Assembly (NCBI GenBank): GCA_944323625.1
Contig: CALUTD010000002.1
Span: 38,168 to 102,167 of the forward strand
Reading direction: 5' to 3'
Length of the DNA: 64,000 nucleotides
From: Candidatus Gastranaerophilales bacterium
GTDB lineage: Bacteria; Cyanobacteriota; Vampirovibrionia; Gastranaerophilales; Gastranaerophilaceae
The position numbers and the translations under genes are program-made. Below, piece after piece: positions 55,482 to 64,000 of the stretch (position 1 is the first letter of the stretch; each line of letters begins with the position of its first letter). The notes beneath the pieces are model-generated. The model was not told the origin of the DNA. It searched no databases and saw only the letters and a list, made by a program, of their open reading frames with translations.

Positions 55482-57251
55482 TTAAGTGTATATTTTTACA
55501 TTTTTTAATATATCTTGAACTATCAATTCTTTTCTCAAACGATAACGGGTATAAAGTTCTTCTAAATTAGCTCTATCAGTAAATTCTTTCTTTGCACCGT
55601 AATTTAGAACTTTCATTTTCGAGTCACCATAAAATCTTGATATTTTTTCACCGAAACCGCCATCTAGGACTCCGTCTTCAAGTGTAATCACAATCTCATG
55701 ATTTTGTTTTAAATTATTTAAAAGTTCTTTATCCACTCCGGTTATGAATTTGGGATTTATTACTGTTGCATTTATACCTGATTGTTTTTTGAGCTCATCT
55801 TTTACCTGACAGGCAAGATTAAAGAAACTGCCAAGTCCTATTATAGCGACAGTTTCACCGTGTTCTTCAACTTTATATTTATTAAGAACGGAATAATCAG
55901 TCATATCCTTGATGCCAGAAGAAACCAATTCGCAGCTAGGCACTCTTATTGCAACGGGATATTGTGTTTGTTCAACCGACCAATCAAGCATTGATATATA
56001 TTCTTCTTTTGTTGTCGGAGCAAGATAAACCAAATTTGGGATATTACTCATTAAAGGTATGTCGAATACACATAAATGAGTAGCATCGGCGTCTGATATT
56101 CCTCCCCAGTATATAAGCATTGTTACCGGTGAATTATTTAAACATAAATCTTGTGACAATTGGTCATAAGTCCTTTGAACAAAAGAGCTCATAAGAGATA
56201 AAATCGGTTTTGCACCTGCTTTTGCAAGTCCTGATGAATATGCTACGGCATGTTCTTCAGCTATACCTACATCTGTGTATTGTTTTCCAAGTATATTTCT
56301 GAATTCCGAGTTGAATCCGAACACTCCCGGAGTTCCTGCAGCTATTGCAATAACACTATTATCTGTCTTTGTTTTGTTCAAAATATAATCAACCGTTATA
56401 CTTGTATAATTTTCCTCGTTAATAGGATTTTGTTGGTTTTCTTCTTTTTTATCTAAAGTACCGGGTACAATCCAGTGGAAAGCTTCTTTGTTTTGTTCCG
56501 CCACATCCAAACCGCAGCCTTTTATTGTGTGAATATGAAGAACTACGGGTTTTTTGCTGTCTCTTACTTTTTCAAATGCATTAATTAATTTTTCTATATT
56601 ATTGCCTTCTTCAAGATAATAATAATCAAATCCAAAGGTTTTAAAGTAATTGCATTCATATTTTCCGTTTGTTTCTCTCAATTTTTTAAGGTTTGAATAT
56701 ATTCCGCCATGGTTTTCCGCTATAGACATGTCATTATCATTAACAACAATTATAAAATTACCGTCCAGCGCTGCAGCATTATCAAGTCCTTCAAATGCTT
56801 CGCCCCCGCTTAAAGAACCATCACCTATTAAGGCAATTACATTGTAATTTTCGTGTTTTAAATCTCTTGCTTTTGCAAGTCCCAATGCTAAACTTACGGA
56901 AGTTGATGTATGTCCGACTTTAAACATATCATGCTCACTTTCTTCCGGAGCCGTATAGCCTGTATATTTTAGATACATATCGGGATTTAAAAATCCTTCT
57001 TTTCTTCCGGTTATTATTTTATGAGGGTAACACTGATGTGATACATCAAATACTATTTTATCAACCGGAGAATTAAATACATAATGCATTGCAATTGTTG
57101 CTTCCACTATGCCTAAATTAGGCCCGCAGTGTCCGCCTATTGTATTAACTTTATTTATAATTAATTCGCGCATTTCCTGCGCCAAAGTTTCAAGCTCGCC
57201 TATATTGAGCTTGTTTAAATCTTTAGGGTTGTTAACTTTATCAAGTATCAT
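55482..57251 (-). CDS. Divergent 1-deoxy-D-xylulose-5-phosphate synthase-like enzyme
   Basis: 589 residues with transketolase-family layout: TPP site GDGSLSGGEAFEGLDNAA and VNDNDMSIAE, HQCYPHKIITGR, and a DVGIAEEHAVAYSSGLAKAG pyrimidine-domain motif. It is 30-50 residues shorter than typical DXS. The usual GHLGSNLG is GHCGPNLG, and the usual DGPTHHG of the middle domain is DADATHLC, so a conserved His is missing. It could be a paralogue with another ketol transfer reaction rather than the MEP entry enzyme. A palindrome and an attenuator-like hairpin lie upstream. Confidence 0.75.
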   Translation of the reverse strand: MILDKVNNPKDLNKLNIGELETLAQEMRELIINKVNTIGGHCGPNLGIVEATIAMHYVFNSPVDKIVFDVSHQCYPHKIITGRKEGFLNPDMYLKYTGYTAPEESEHDMFKVGHTSTSVSLALGLAKARDLKHENYNVIALIGDGSLSGGEAFEGLDNAAALDGNFIIVVNDNDMSIAENHGGIYSNLKKLRETNGKYECNYFKTFGFDYYYLEEGNNIEKLINAFEKVRDSKKPVVLHIHTIKGCGLDVAEQNKEAFHWIVPGTLDKKEENQQNPINEENYTSITVDYILNKTKTDNSVIAIAAGTPGVFGFNSEFRNILGKQYTDVGIAEEHAVAYSSGLAKAGAKPILSLMSSFVQRTYDQLSQDLCLNNSPVTMLIYWGGISDADATHLCVFDIPLMSNIPNLVYLAPTTKEEYISMLDWSVEQTQYPVAIRVPSCELVSSGIKDMTDYSVLNKYKVEEHGETVAIIGLGSFFNLACQVKDELKKQSGINATVINPKFITGVDKELLNNLKQNHEIVITLEDGVLDGGFGEKISRFYGDSKMKVLNYGAKKEFTDRANLEELYTRYRLRKELIVQDILKNVKIYT

Positions 57252-57283
57252 AATTTTTCCTTTCTTTATATTAATTGTATATC

Positions 57284-57300
57284 CTGATAGCCGCTATCAG
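57284..57300. promoter_or_regulatory. Palindrome upstream of the DXS-like gene
   Basis: CTGATAGC-C-GCTATCAG, perfect 8-bp arms with one central base, 33 bp before the ATG of the DXS-like gene. A dimeric repressor site or an RNA hairpin are both possible. Confidence 0.5.
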
Positions 57301-57313
57301 TCAACAGGTTTAT

Positions 57314-57343
57314 AAAAAAACTCCCTTAATTAATACATTAAGG
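57314..57343 (-). terminator. Attenuator-like terminator in the leader of the DXS-like gene
   Basis: On the minus strand CCTTAAT (57343-57337) pairs with ATTAAGG (57330-57324), followed by GAG and a run of seven U. No minus-strand gene lies upstream, so this intrinsic terminator would act on the leader of the DXS-like transcript. Confidence 0.5.
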
Positions 57344-57498
57344 AAGAAAAATTAGTAAAAGAGACATCAATAATATTATTTATTTTGCAGTAAAAAATTT
57401 CCATACAATTTGTAAAGTATGAAGTAAAATTAACAAAATATACGCAATTTTTTATATTTATATGTTTTACTATAACTGACAAACAAAAAGGATAAATT

Positions 57499-58362
57499 AT
57501 GAATATAAAACCCGCCGGAATTATTTACTATGACAGAAATAAAGATTTTGAAGATTCTAAAACTCAATATGTTCTTGATAATGACCAAAGTGCACTTGTA
57601 AGATATCACATAAGAGATAATATAGAAAAACATTTTGATCCCACATATCTTTACCTTCATGAATTCGGCAGAAGATCTCCGCAGGAAATCAAAAACGCAA
57701 TGCAAAAAATTGCCGCTAAAAATGCTTATTGTCAATGTTGTGAAGAAGAAAATAATAATACTTGTAAGGTGAATGTTGATATACAAAAATTAAATAACCT
57801 GGGTATAGCCTATGGAAACGAAAGAAGGAAAAATGAACTGTATTCGGGAGCAAAACTTTCGACTATTCCGGAAGGCAGAGGAATAGAAGCGGCAAAAGAA
57901 GCGGGAATAAAAACTATTGTTGCGCTTGAAGGCACTCCGGGGGATGAATATGAAAAAATGTCTAAAAAAGCCGGACTTAACCATGTTTGTTTATTTGAAA
58001 TAGGAAATAAAACATTAAATCCTTTTGCAATAATTCCGACTTATGTTGGCGGAAAAGTGATAAAACAACTAATAAGTAACCCTTCGTGCTGGGCAACTCA
58101 AGAACCAAACGGAACAACAAAACAGAATGCTTCTCCGGACATTTGTGATTTACAAGAATTTATAGATATATTAGATGGTAAAAATGAAAAATTTCCTCTA
58201 CCTATTTATTATGGTTGCTCATATGGAACTAACAGAACTTACGCCTGGACTTCTATTTATAATATATTAAGGGATGCAGACAGAACGCAGCCACTTGATG
58301 AAAAACATTTTGATGAATTAATTGAATTGTATAGTGATTTGGAAGATACTTTTAAAAGTTAA
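57499..58362 (+). CDS. Putative protein tyrosine/dual-specificity phosphatase
   Basis: 287 residues, no signal peptide. Near the C-terminus YYGCSYGTNRTYAW contains C-x-x-G-x-x-R-T (Cys240, Arg246), the P-loop of Cys-dependent phosphatases; upstream LYSGAKLSTIPEGRG and AGIKTIVALEGTPGDEYEKM match the order seen before the active site in DSP folds. A second Cys cluster (CQCCEEE) near residue 75-80 is an addition. The invariant His before Cys is replaced by Gly. Activity and substrate are unproven. RBS aaggata. Confidence 0.55.
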   Translation: MNIKPAGIIYYDRNKDFEDSKTQYVLDNDQSALVRYHIRDNIEKHFDPTYLYLHEFGRRSPQEIKNAMQKIAAKNAYCQCCEEENNNTCKVNVDIQKLNNLGIAYGNERRKNELYSGAKLSTIPEGRGIEAAKEAGIKTIVALEGTPGDEYEKMSKKAGLNHVCLFEIGNKTLNPFAIIPTYVGGKVIKQLISNPSCWATQEPNGTTKQNASPDICDLQEFIDILDGKNEKFPLPIYYGCSYGTNRTYAWTSIYNILRDADRTQPLDEKHFDELIELYSDLEDTFKS

Positions 58363-58401
58363 TAACATTGATTTTCAAAAAAAATGTGTTAATTTATAGT
58401 T

Positions 58402-59391
58402 ATGTCGAATATAAATTGGAATCAAATGTTAAATAGTTTTGTAAATAATGTCAGACAGATGAGTCTGAACAATTTGCAAAACAATAACTTGTCACAAACC
58501 GGCTCTGAGCAATATATTGCTCAAACAATTTTGCCTAAAACCACTCAACAAGTCGTTCAGACAACGGCAGAGCTTGCTCTTTTAAATCAAACCCAAAGTA
58601 TAAGTATGTTAAAAGAATTGTTAAATCTGCCTAAGAACTTTGATATGCTTATAAATCAACTTACTGTTTCAAACCAAAGTTCTTCCGCATTAAAAGGTGC
58701 TATGCTTTTATTGTCTTCTACATCTGATTTATCATTAATTTCATCACTGCTGCAGAATAATTCAAAAAATGCAATGTCAAATTTGTATCAAATGCTGGCG
58801 CAGTATAACAAACTGGGTGTAACTTTAAATGATGAACAATTAAGCCAAATATCTAAAATGATTTCATTTATATCTGCTTCTTCTGCCTCAGATGTACAGA
58901 GTCTGAAAACAATTATGCTTTTATACCTGCCCTGGCTTCCCTTAACAGACCCTGATATCTTTAAACTTGAAATATCAAAAAAAAATTCTGATGATTCTAT
59001 TTCATCAGATGACAGTGTAACAATACTAATTGCAACACAAAACTATGGAAATATGCAGGTAAATATTTATAAAACGAATGAGGACGGTATAAAAATTGAA
59101 GCTGTAACTTCTCAAACATTTCCTCAAAAAGAATTTGTTACACTTATGAAAGAAGAAGGTATTAAACACAACATAAATATAAATTTTGAATTGTCAACAA
59201 AAGAAGTATTCAATAAAAAGAAAAATGAAAAAACCGAAACTCAATTATATATGAATACAAGCCCCGGAGTTAATCCTTTTTTGTTAATAATATCAAATAA
59301 TGTTATAAAAAATGTACATATAATTGATACAAAAGAAAATATAAGAGAGTTGAGAAAAGAGAAAGTAAATAAAAATAATGGCGAAAATTAA
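58402..59391 (+). CDS. Hypothetical Asn/Ser/Gln-rich protein upstream of radA
   Basis: 329 residues, no signal peptide or membrane helix. The first half is Gln/Asn/Ser-rich and helical (QQVVQTTAELALLNQTQS, LLSSTSDLSLISSLLQ); the C-terminal third is alpha/beta with QNYGNMQVNIYKTNEDG. The length, low-complexity N-terminus and C-terminal pattern recall FliK-like length-control proteins, but no flagellar gene is near and the match is weak. It overlaps radA by 14 bp, so it is cotranscribed. Confidence 0.5.
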   Translation: MSNINWNQMLNSFVNNVRQMSLNNLQNNNLSQTGSEQYIAQTILPKTTQQVVQTTAELALLNQTQSISMLKELLNLPKNFDMLINQLTVSNQSSSALKGAMLLLSSTSDLSLISSLLQNNSKNAMSNLYQMLAQYNKLGVTLNDEQLSQISKMISFISASSASDVQSLKTIMLLYLPWLPLTDPDIFKLEISKKNSDDSISSDDSVTILIATQNYGNMQVNIYKTNEDGIKIEAVTSQTFPQKEFVTLMKEEGIKHNININFELSTKEVFNKKKNEKTETQLYMNTSPGVNPFLLIISNNVIKNVHIIDTKENIRELRKEKVNKNNGEN

Positions 59392-60745
59392 AACAAAATG
59401 GGTATGTCAAAATTGCGGATATGAAACTCCGAAGTATATAGGAAAATGTCCTGATTGCGGAAATTGGGGTACCCTTGTTGAGGAAACGGAAGTAAAAACT
59501 CCTGCTGCAGTCCAAAGCGTTGTTATTGATGATAGTCCGATTTGTTTGATTAATGAAATAGAAATAACTGAAAGTATAAGAATACCTACAGGTTTTGAAG
59601 AATTTGACAGGGTTTTGGGCGGTGGCCTTGTTCAAGGGTCTTTAGTTCTTTTAGCAGGTGACCCCGGAATAGGAAAATCAACTCTTATATTGCAAACAGC
59701 TGGGAATATATGCGGGCAAAATAAAAAACTTATATATGTATGTGCTGAAGAGTCGGGCTCTCAGGTAAAATTAAGGGCTAAAAGACTCAATGTTAATACG
59801 GATAATCTTTATGTATATTCCCAAACTAATTTGGAAGCGGTAATAAATCAACTTGATACAATAAAGCCCGATGTTCTTGTTATAGATTCAATTCAGTCAG
59901 TTTATACTTCATGTATTACAAGCTCCTCGGGAAGTGTTTCTCAAATTCGAGAATGTACAAATATTTTAATGGATATAGCAAAAAATAAAAATATTACCGT
60001 CATTATAATAGGCCATGTAACAAAAGACGGTAATATAGCAGGACCTAAAGTTCTTGAGCATATGGTTGATACTGTTATATATTTTGAAGGCGACAAGTAT
60101 AAATCACAAAGACTTTTAAGGGCTATAAAGAATCGATTCGGCTCAACAAATGAAATAGGAGTCTTTAACATGGTTGATAACGGACTTGTTGAAGTTGTAA
60201 ATCCTTCGGAATTATTTATGAAAGAAAGAACTGAAAATGCCGCCCCGGGAAGTGTTATAATCGCTGCAAAAGAAGGAACACGTGCTCTTTTGGTCGAAGT
60301 ACAGGCTTTAGTCGGTTCTACTTCTTATCCTTCTCCAAGAAGGGTTTCAACAGGTATTGAATATAACAGACTCCTCCAAATTATTGCAGTCTTAGAAAAA
60401 AGAATAGGACTTAATTTATCAAAACATGACGTATATGTTAATACCATAGGAGGTATTGATATAGAAGAACCTGCTGCTGATTTAGGAATTGCACTTGCAA
60501 TTGCAACTTGTTTTCGTGATGTAGTAGTAGATTCTGACTGCGTTATTATAGGGGAAATAAGTTTATCGGGTGAAATAAGAAATGTTTCAAATATTGAAAA
60601 ACGCATTTATGAAGCCCAAAAGCTCGGATTCAAAAAAGCTATAATACCAAAGTTAAATAAAAAACTGCCTGATGGCTTTAACATAGAAGTTATTCAGGTT
60701 TCAAGACTATCAGAGGCTATTAAGGTATGCGTTTATAAGAAATAA
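59378..60745 (+). CDS. radA: DNA repair protein RadA
   Basis: 455 residues: N-terminal zinc finger (CQNCGYETPKYIGKCPDCG), RecA-like core with Walker A GDPGIGKSTLILQ, the RadA KNRFG motif (AIKNRFGSTNEIGVF), and a C-terminal Lon-protease-like domain (YVNTIGGIDIEEPAADLGIA). RadA drives branch migration in recombination repair and in natural transformation, so it fits with ComEC. Confidence 0.96.
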   Translation: MAKIKTKWVCQNCGYETPKYIGKCPDCGNWGTLVEETEVKTPAAVQSVVIDDSPICLINEIEITESIRIPTGFEEFDRVLGGGLVQGSLVLLAGDPGIGKSTLILQTAGNICGQNKKLIYVCAEESGSQVKLRAKRLNVNTDNLYVYSQTNLEAVINQLDTIKPDVLVIDSIQSVYTSCITSSSGSVSQIRECTNILMDIAKNKNITVIIIGHVTKDGNIAGPKVLEHMVDTVIYFEGDKYKSQRLLRAIKNRFGSTNEIGVFNMVDNGLVEVVNPSELFMKERTENAAPGSVIIAAKEGTRALLVEVQALVGSTSYPSPRRVSTGIEYNRLLQIIAVLEKRIGLNLSKHDVYVNTIGGIDIEEPAADLGIALAIATCFRDVVVDSDCVIIGEISLSGEIRNVSNIEKRIYEAQKLGFKKAIIPKLNKKLPDGFNIEVIQVSRLSEAIKVCVYKK

Positions 60746-60877
60746 ATTTGTCCTCCTTTTTTGTGTGAAAAGAATACAATTGAGTTGTTTATATTAAATC
60801 TACAAGGATGACAAATTATATTATTAGGAATAATATAATAAAAAGTATGGTTTTAATTTTATATAAAAAGGCCCATT

Positions 60878-61234
60878 ATGCTTAAAAAGAAATACAGACT
60901 AAAAAAATATTCCGCTGTTATGGCAACTTACCGTGTAAATAATGTTATTTCAGATAAAAATGTTTTTATATACTTGGGCAAGGAAAAAATTGATTATTCT
61001 TTACCCGTAAAATTTGCTTTTATTGTCAGTAAAAAAATTTCCAAAAGTGCAGTTAAGAGAAATAAAATAAAAAGAAGAATGAGAGAAAGTATTAGATTAC
61101 TTTTAAAAAATTCTTCTATTAAAAATATTAATAAATATATTTCTGTTGTTATAGTAGCCAAAAAACATTTGTTAGATTCTGATTTTGATTCCGTTTATTC
61201 ATCTCTAAGTACTTTATTATCTGAAAAAGCTTAA
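60878..61234 (+). CDS. rnpA: Ribonuclease P protein component
   Basis: 118 residues, basic. The family signature RNKIKRRMRESIR at about 67-79 is intact, preceded by FAFIVSKKISKSAVKRN. It joins the RNase P RNA to mature tRNA 5' ends. The usual rpmH neighbour is not upstream. RBS aaaagg. Confidence 0.92.
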   Translation: MLKKKYRLKKYSAVMATYRVNNVISDKNVFIYLGKEKIDYSLPVKFAFIVSKKISKSAVKRNKIKRRMRESIRLLLKNSSIKNINKYISVVIVAKKHLLDSDFDSVYSSLSTLLSEKA

Positions 61235-61257
61235 TTCTCCCGATTTTATAGTTGTTC

Positions 61258-61293
61258 AACTTATATTATCAAGTATATGATCCATATAAGTTG
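61258..61293 (+). terminator. Inverted repeat after rnpA, possible terminator
   Basis: CAACTTATAT (61258-61267) and ATATAAGTTG (61284-61293) pair over a 16-nt loop; only TTTATT follows. A weak terminator or a binding site. Confidence 0.45.
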
Positions 61294-61419
61294 TTTATTC
61301 AATATATACTAATGAAATAAATTTTGTAACAAAATGTTAACAAATTACTTCATAAATGGCATGAAATTGTTTAAAAAAGTTTTCATGAATATAAGAGAGG
61401 GAAAACCGAGGACAAAAGG

Positions 61420-61863
61420 ATGGGATACGCACTATTTGCATCTAGGAAGCTGGTACTCGACGGGCAATTAAATTGCGTACAGTTACAGCAGACTCAAAGA
61501 TCAAACGAACAATATAATCTAGCGACTCGAACACTTAACTTGCAGCAGCAATTAACAAGTTTAAATACTGCTCAGTCCCAAGAATTAGCTGAGTTATACG
61601 GTCAATTATCAGAGGCGGCAGATGAAGATTCAAGAGCATCTATTAACGCACAAATTCAACAAAAAGAATTAGAATTTGAACGAGAAATTGATGATATAAA
61701 CAGAGAAATATATCAAGTATCCGTAAAAGAAAATGCTATAGAAATGGAAGTTAAAAGACTTGATACGCAGGTAACAGCTTTGCAACAACAATTAGAAGCA
61801 GTGGAAGAAGCGGAAGGACAGGCAATCGAAAGAGCCACACCAAAATTCAAAGGCGTTGCATAA
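61420..61863 (+). CDS. Coiled-coil protein, unknown
   Basis: 147 residues. After MGYALFASRKLVLDGQLNCV the protein is Gln/Glu-rich coiled-coil (LQQQLTSLNTAQSQELAEL, EFEREIDDINREIYQV, LDTQVTALQQQLEAVEEAE) and ends PKFKGVA. No membrane helix. I recall similar proteins from gut Melainabacteria but cannot verify it here. RBS gagga or aaagg. A strong terminator follows, so it is a single-gene unit. Possible structural or filament-forming role is inferred. Confidence 0.6.
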   Translation: MGYALFASRKLVLDGQLNCVQLQQTQRSNEQYNLATRTLNLQQQLTSLNTAQSQELAELYGQLSEAADEDSRASINAQIQQKELEFEREIDDINREIYQVSVKENAIEMEVKRLDTQVTALQQQLEAVEEAEGQAIERATPKFKGVA

Positions 61864-61883
61864 TAATTATAATCATATACAAA

Positions 61884-61918
61884 AAAGAGGAAACAAATTG
61901 TTTCCTCTTTTATTTTTT
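61884..61918 (+). terminator. Terminator of the coiled-coil gene
   Basis: AAAGAGGAAAC and GTTTCCTCTTT pair around AAATT, followed by TATTTTTT. It also faces the convergent pgi end and can serve both. Confidence 0.88.
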
Positions 61919-61931
61919 AATACCGATTATT

Positions 61932-63164
61932 TTATGCCATAGCCTTTCTTACTTCTTTTTTGTAGATTTCTACATTCGGTTGAAGTACTTCCGGTAAAGC
62001 ATTATCATCTGATGTTATATCTCCGTCTATCTGTCTTAAAATATTACCGGTATAAAGTGTTTCAAAATGTTTGAATTCTATAAATTTAGCCAGTGTTGTT
62101 AAAGATAAATCTTTTAATTCAACAACAGAAACAGGGTGCATATTTGAATATGCATTTATAACACCTGTTAAAACAGCTTTTGTAACTTTTTCCTGAGGAG
62201 TAACATAAACAAAAGTAAAGAAAGAATCTTTATTATTGCTGTCTAAATCGGCTTCTGCATTATAATGCAAATAACCGGGGCCTATATTTGTATCAGTTGA
62301 AATTCTTGCTTTTAATGATTCATTTTTAAGTTGTTTTTCCCATAAAGTTGCGCCCATAAATGCATCGCCAAAATATTCAATAAAGTGTTTTTGTTTGCCT
62401 GATAGCCTTGATTGTACATTAAATGCAGCCTGTTGAAGAGCAATATTTTTATTTATATCAGGATTTAAATATTCTTCCTGTGCCTTCAAAGATGCCTGAA
62501 GCATAGCTTTAACATCTTCTTTATTTACACCTGCAAATGCAAGAGTGAATATTGTTGCATCATCAAAAATAGAGAATCTGCCGCCGACATCATCATGAAC
62601 ATAACCTGACAATTTGATATCACCGGCATTTACCATTTTTCTTAAATTACTTTTATCTGCATTCTTATCAGTCATTGCTATAAATCTGTCTGAAACATCA
62701 TCACGTTCCAAATATTCCTGCATAACTTTTTTGGCATTTTCGTATGCTACAGTGGTTTCAATTGTTCCGCCCGATTTTGAAACTACTAAAAATTGAGTTT
62801 TTGATAAATCTAATGTATTAATAAATCTTCTGAAGCTTTCAGAATCTACTGAAGAATAAAAATGAATATTGGAATCTTTTCCTATCATTTTTATTAAAGA
62901 TTCGGTTGTATGTCTTGAACCGCCGATTCCTAATATTGCAAGGTCTGTATATTTATTATCTTTTGCTTGTTCTGCCATCTCAAATAAATTATCAATATTT
63001 TTTAATTGGTTTTCTGGTAATACACCTATCCAGTTTAAGAATTGTCCTTGTTTTCCGGCTCTTTCTTTTATTGTTTTAACTGCTTCTTGAGCATTTTGTG
63101 CATATTTTGAAAGATTTGACATATCAAGTTTTAATGTTACATCAGATACCATAGTTTCTGTCAT
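61932..63164 (-). CDS. pgi: Glucose-6-phosphate isomerase
   Basis: About 410 residues from the ATG at 63164 (RBS aagggg); an ATG at 63188 has no RBS. SIS-type fold with LAILGIGGSRHTTESLI, VVSKSGGTIETTVAYE, and the Pgi signature region DVGGRFSIFDDATIFTLAFAG. It is shorter than the 550-residue E. coli enzyme, like other compact bacterial Pgi forms. Interconverts glucose 6-phosphate and fructose 6-phosphate. Confidence 0.9.
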   Translation of the reverse strand: MTETMVSDVTLKLDMSNLSKYAQNAQEAVKTIKERAGKQGQFLNWIGVLPENQLKNIDNLFEMAEQAKDNKYTDLAILGIGGSRHTTESLIKMIGKDSNIHFYSSVDSESFRRFINTLDLSKTQFLVVSKSGGTIETTVAYENAKKVMQEYLERDDVSDRFIAMTDKNADKSNLRKMVNAGDIKLSGYVHDDVGGRFSIFDDATIFTLAFAGVNKEDVKAMLQASLKAQEEYLNPDINKNIALQQAAFNVQSRLSGKQKHFIEYFGDAFMGATLWEKQLKNESLKARISTDTNIGPGYLHYNAEADLDSNNKDSFFTFVYVTPQEKVTKAVLTGVINAYSNMHPVSVVELKDLSLTTLAKFIEFKHFETLYTGNILRQIDGDITSDDNALPEVLQPNVEIYKKEVRKAMA

Positions 63165-63259
63165 CTTTTGCCCCTTTTTATCATTCATACAAGAACATTA
63201 TCTTATGAAGTAAAAATATTTTCAATACAGAAATTTGTTATTTTCTCTAAACAAAGTAT

Positions 63260-63290
63260 TGACGGACCGGATTTATAATTCAGTCCGTCA
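63260..63290. terminator. Terminator of the YtxH/DUF948 pair
   Basis: TGACGGAC (63260-63267) pairs with GTCCGTCA (63283-63290) around a 15-nt loop. It lies 28 bp past the YtxH-like stop on the minus strand; the U tract is weak. Confidence 0.65.
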
Positions 63291-63317
63291 AATAAATTTT
63301 GTAAAAATATAAACATT

Positions 63318-63590
63318 CTATTGAGCATTTTCAGGATTTTTTTGTTTATTAATAACATCCTGAAGTTTAGAAATCAATTCATCACCTTTTGACTGCATGT
63401 CAGAAACAATTCCATCGGCTTTTGTTTGAATTTCAGACACTGCATTGTGAGCTTTATCACAAATATCTTTTGATTTTTCGGCAAGTTTTTCACGTGTTTC
63501 TTCACCTGATTGAGGTGCTAATAATATACCTATTAAACCGCCTACAATGCTGCCTACAGCAAAACCTGCTATAAATTTACCTATTGACAT
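63318..63590 (-). CDS. YtxH-domain protein
   Basis: 90 residues: one Gly-rich membrane helix (FIAGFAVGSIVGGLIGILLA) followed by PQSGEETREKL, the usual YtxH sequence, and a helical tail (VSEIQTKADGIVSDMQSK). General-stress envelope proteins of this type often pair with DUF948 proteins, as here (3 bp gap). Confidence 0.85.
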   Translation of the reverse strand: MSIGKFIAGFAVGSIVGGLIGILLAPQSGEETREKLAEKSKDICDKAHNAVSEIQTKADGIVSDMQSKGDELISKLQDVINKQKNPENAQ

Positions 63591-63593
63591 TTT

Positions 63594-63956
63594 TTATCTC
63601 CTTTTTTTTCTAAATAAATTAAAACCGCTGACTAAACCGCTAAAAAACCCGCCTTTACTTTTTACATTGGCAAATGCTAGGCATGATGCCCCTAATAATG
63701 TAGTAAGGATTTTTTTTATATTTTCCATTTGGTTATTTGTTGCATTTGATACGTTATTTACTGTTGCAAGTATGTTATTTATTGATTTTAACGCAGGTTT
63801 TAGTTCATCCTTTGTTAAATCGGTCAATTGTCTTATACTTGACATTGTTAAAGTTGACTCTTTTAAGAATTTTACTAAATATACCGTTATAATAACAAGT
63901 ACAATAATTATAACAACAGCTAAAACTGCCAAAATGCTTTCAAGCATGGGGCTCAT
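63594..63956 (-). CDS. DUF948-like membrane protein (YtxG-like)
   Basis: 120 residues: one N-terminal membrane helix (ILAVLAVVIIIVLVIITVYL) and a long helix with the DUF948 heptad pattern (RQLTDLTKDELKPALKSIN), ending in a basic tail (FNLFRKKRR). RBS aggaga before ATG at 63956. Operon with the YtxH-domain gene. Confidence 0.8.
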   Translation of the reverse strand: MSPMLESILAVLAVVIIIVLVIITVYLVKFLKESTLTMSSIRQLTDLTKDELKPALKSINNILATVNNVSNATNNQMENIKKILTTLLGASCLAFANVKSKGGFFSGLVSGFNLFRKKRR

Positions 63957-64000
63957 AATGTTTCTCCTAATTTACATCATATTCATTTGTTTCTTTTTCT

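Noticed and set aside
60746..60877. rpmH before rnpA
   Set aside because: No frame resembling ribosomal protein L34 was found in the gap.

Overview
This 64 kb window is an AT-rich bacterial chromosome segment (roughly one third G+C by eye), densely coded on both strands. The cell is diderm: it has lipid A and Kdo genes (LpxK, KdsC, KdsD), a heptosyltransferase-like GT9 enzyme, an Mla-type lipid transporter (MlaE, MlaF, MCE protein), an AsmA-like protein and a Spy-like periplasmic protein. It also carries type IV pilus genes (PilM-PilN fusion, PilO, PilT), ComEC, and many dispersed prepilin-like genes with an FTLAEVLITL-type N-terminus. This mix resembles gut non-photosynthetic Cyanobacteria (Vampirovibrionia/Melainabacteria, Gastranaerophilales). 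That placement is an inference, because no rRNA gene is present.

Layout. 1-2.7 kb: Spy-like protein, RsfS, an RpoD-family sigma factor and an RlmB methyltransferase. 2.8-5.1 kb: PilMN fusion and PilO. 5.1-7.8 kb: HTH/zinc-ribbon protein, SecF, SecD. 8.2-11.8 kb: small secreted protein, NagZ and a GH13-like protein. 12-17.9 kb: a nine-gene operon linking PspA, a J-domain protein, DUF2170, DUF4178 and DUF350 proteins, a membrane aminopropyltransferase and SpeD. 17.9-20.4 kb: two prepilin loci. 20.5-26.2 kb: KdsC, KdsD, DapB, two small proteins and an AsmA-like protein. 26.4-32.3 kb: tRNA-Gln, FtsB/DivIC-like protein, hydrolase, prepilin with divergent regulator, ComEC and a prepilin. 32.3-35 kb: a structured RNA candidate, a leucine-rich-like repeat protein and an unexplained GC-richer patch. 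35-42.7 kb: ClpC and the envelope-lipid operon MlaE-MlaF-MCE-LpxK-GT9. 42.8-54.9 kb: prepilin, IspH, ribosomal protein S1, UvrA, prepilin, DnaK, prepilin, PilT and a second MlaE. 55-64 kb: a divergent DXS-like enzyme, a possible tyrosine phosphatase, RadA, RnpA, Pgi and small membrane proteins.

The main discovery candidate is a phase-variation system for prepilins. Seven related prepilin loci are scattered over 35 kb. Five carry the same 5' cassette: a promoter of form TTGnnA-N15/16-(G/T)ATAAT, a ribosome binding site, an ATG, 24 nt (26 in one) and then a run of 9 or 10 G. In three of them the cassette start codon is one base out of frame with the prepilin, and removing one G fuses them exactly, so these genes read as OFF in this sequence. 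In the other two the tract sits in a short leader ORF upstream of a prepilin that has its own start. The two prepilins without a tract each face a small divergent HTH-like gene across an intergenic region with operator-like repeats. I infer a surface-filament repertoire with stochastic switching at most loci and regulator control at two. PilMNO, PilT and ComEC nearby suggest the products serve pilus function, twitching or DNA uptake.
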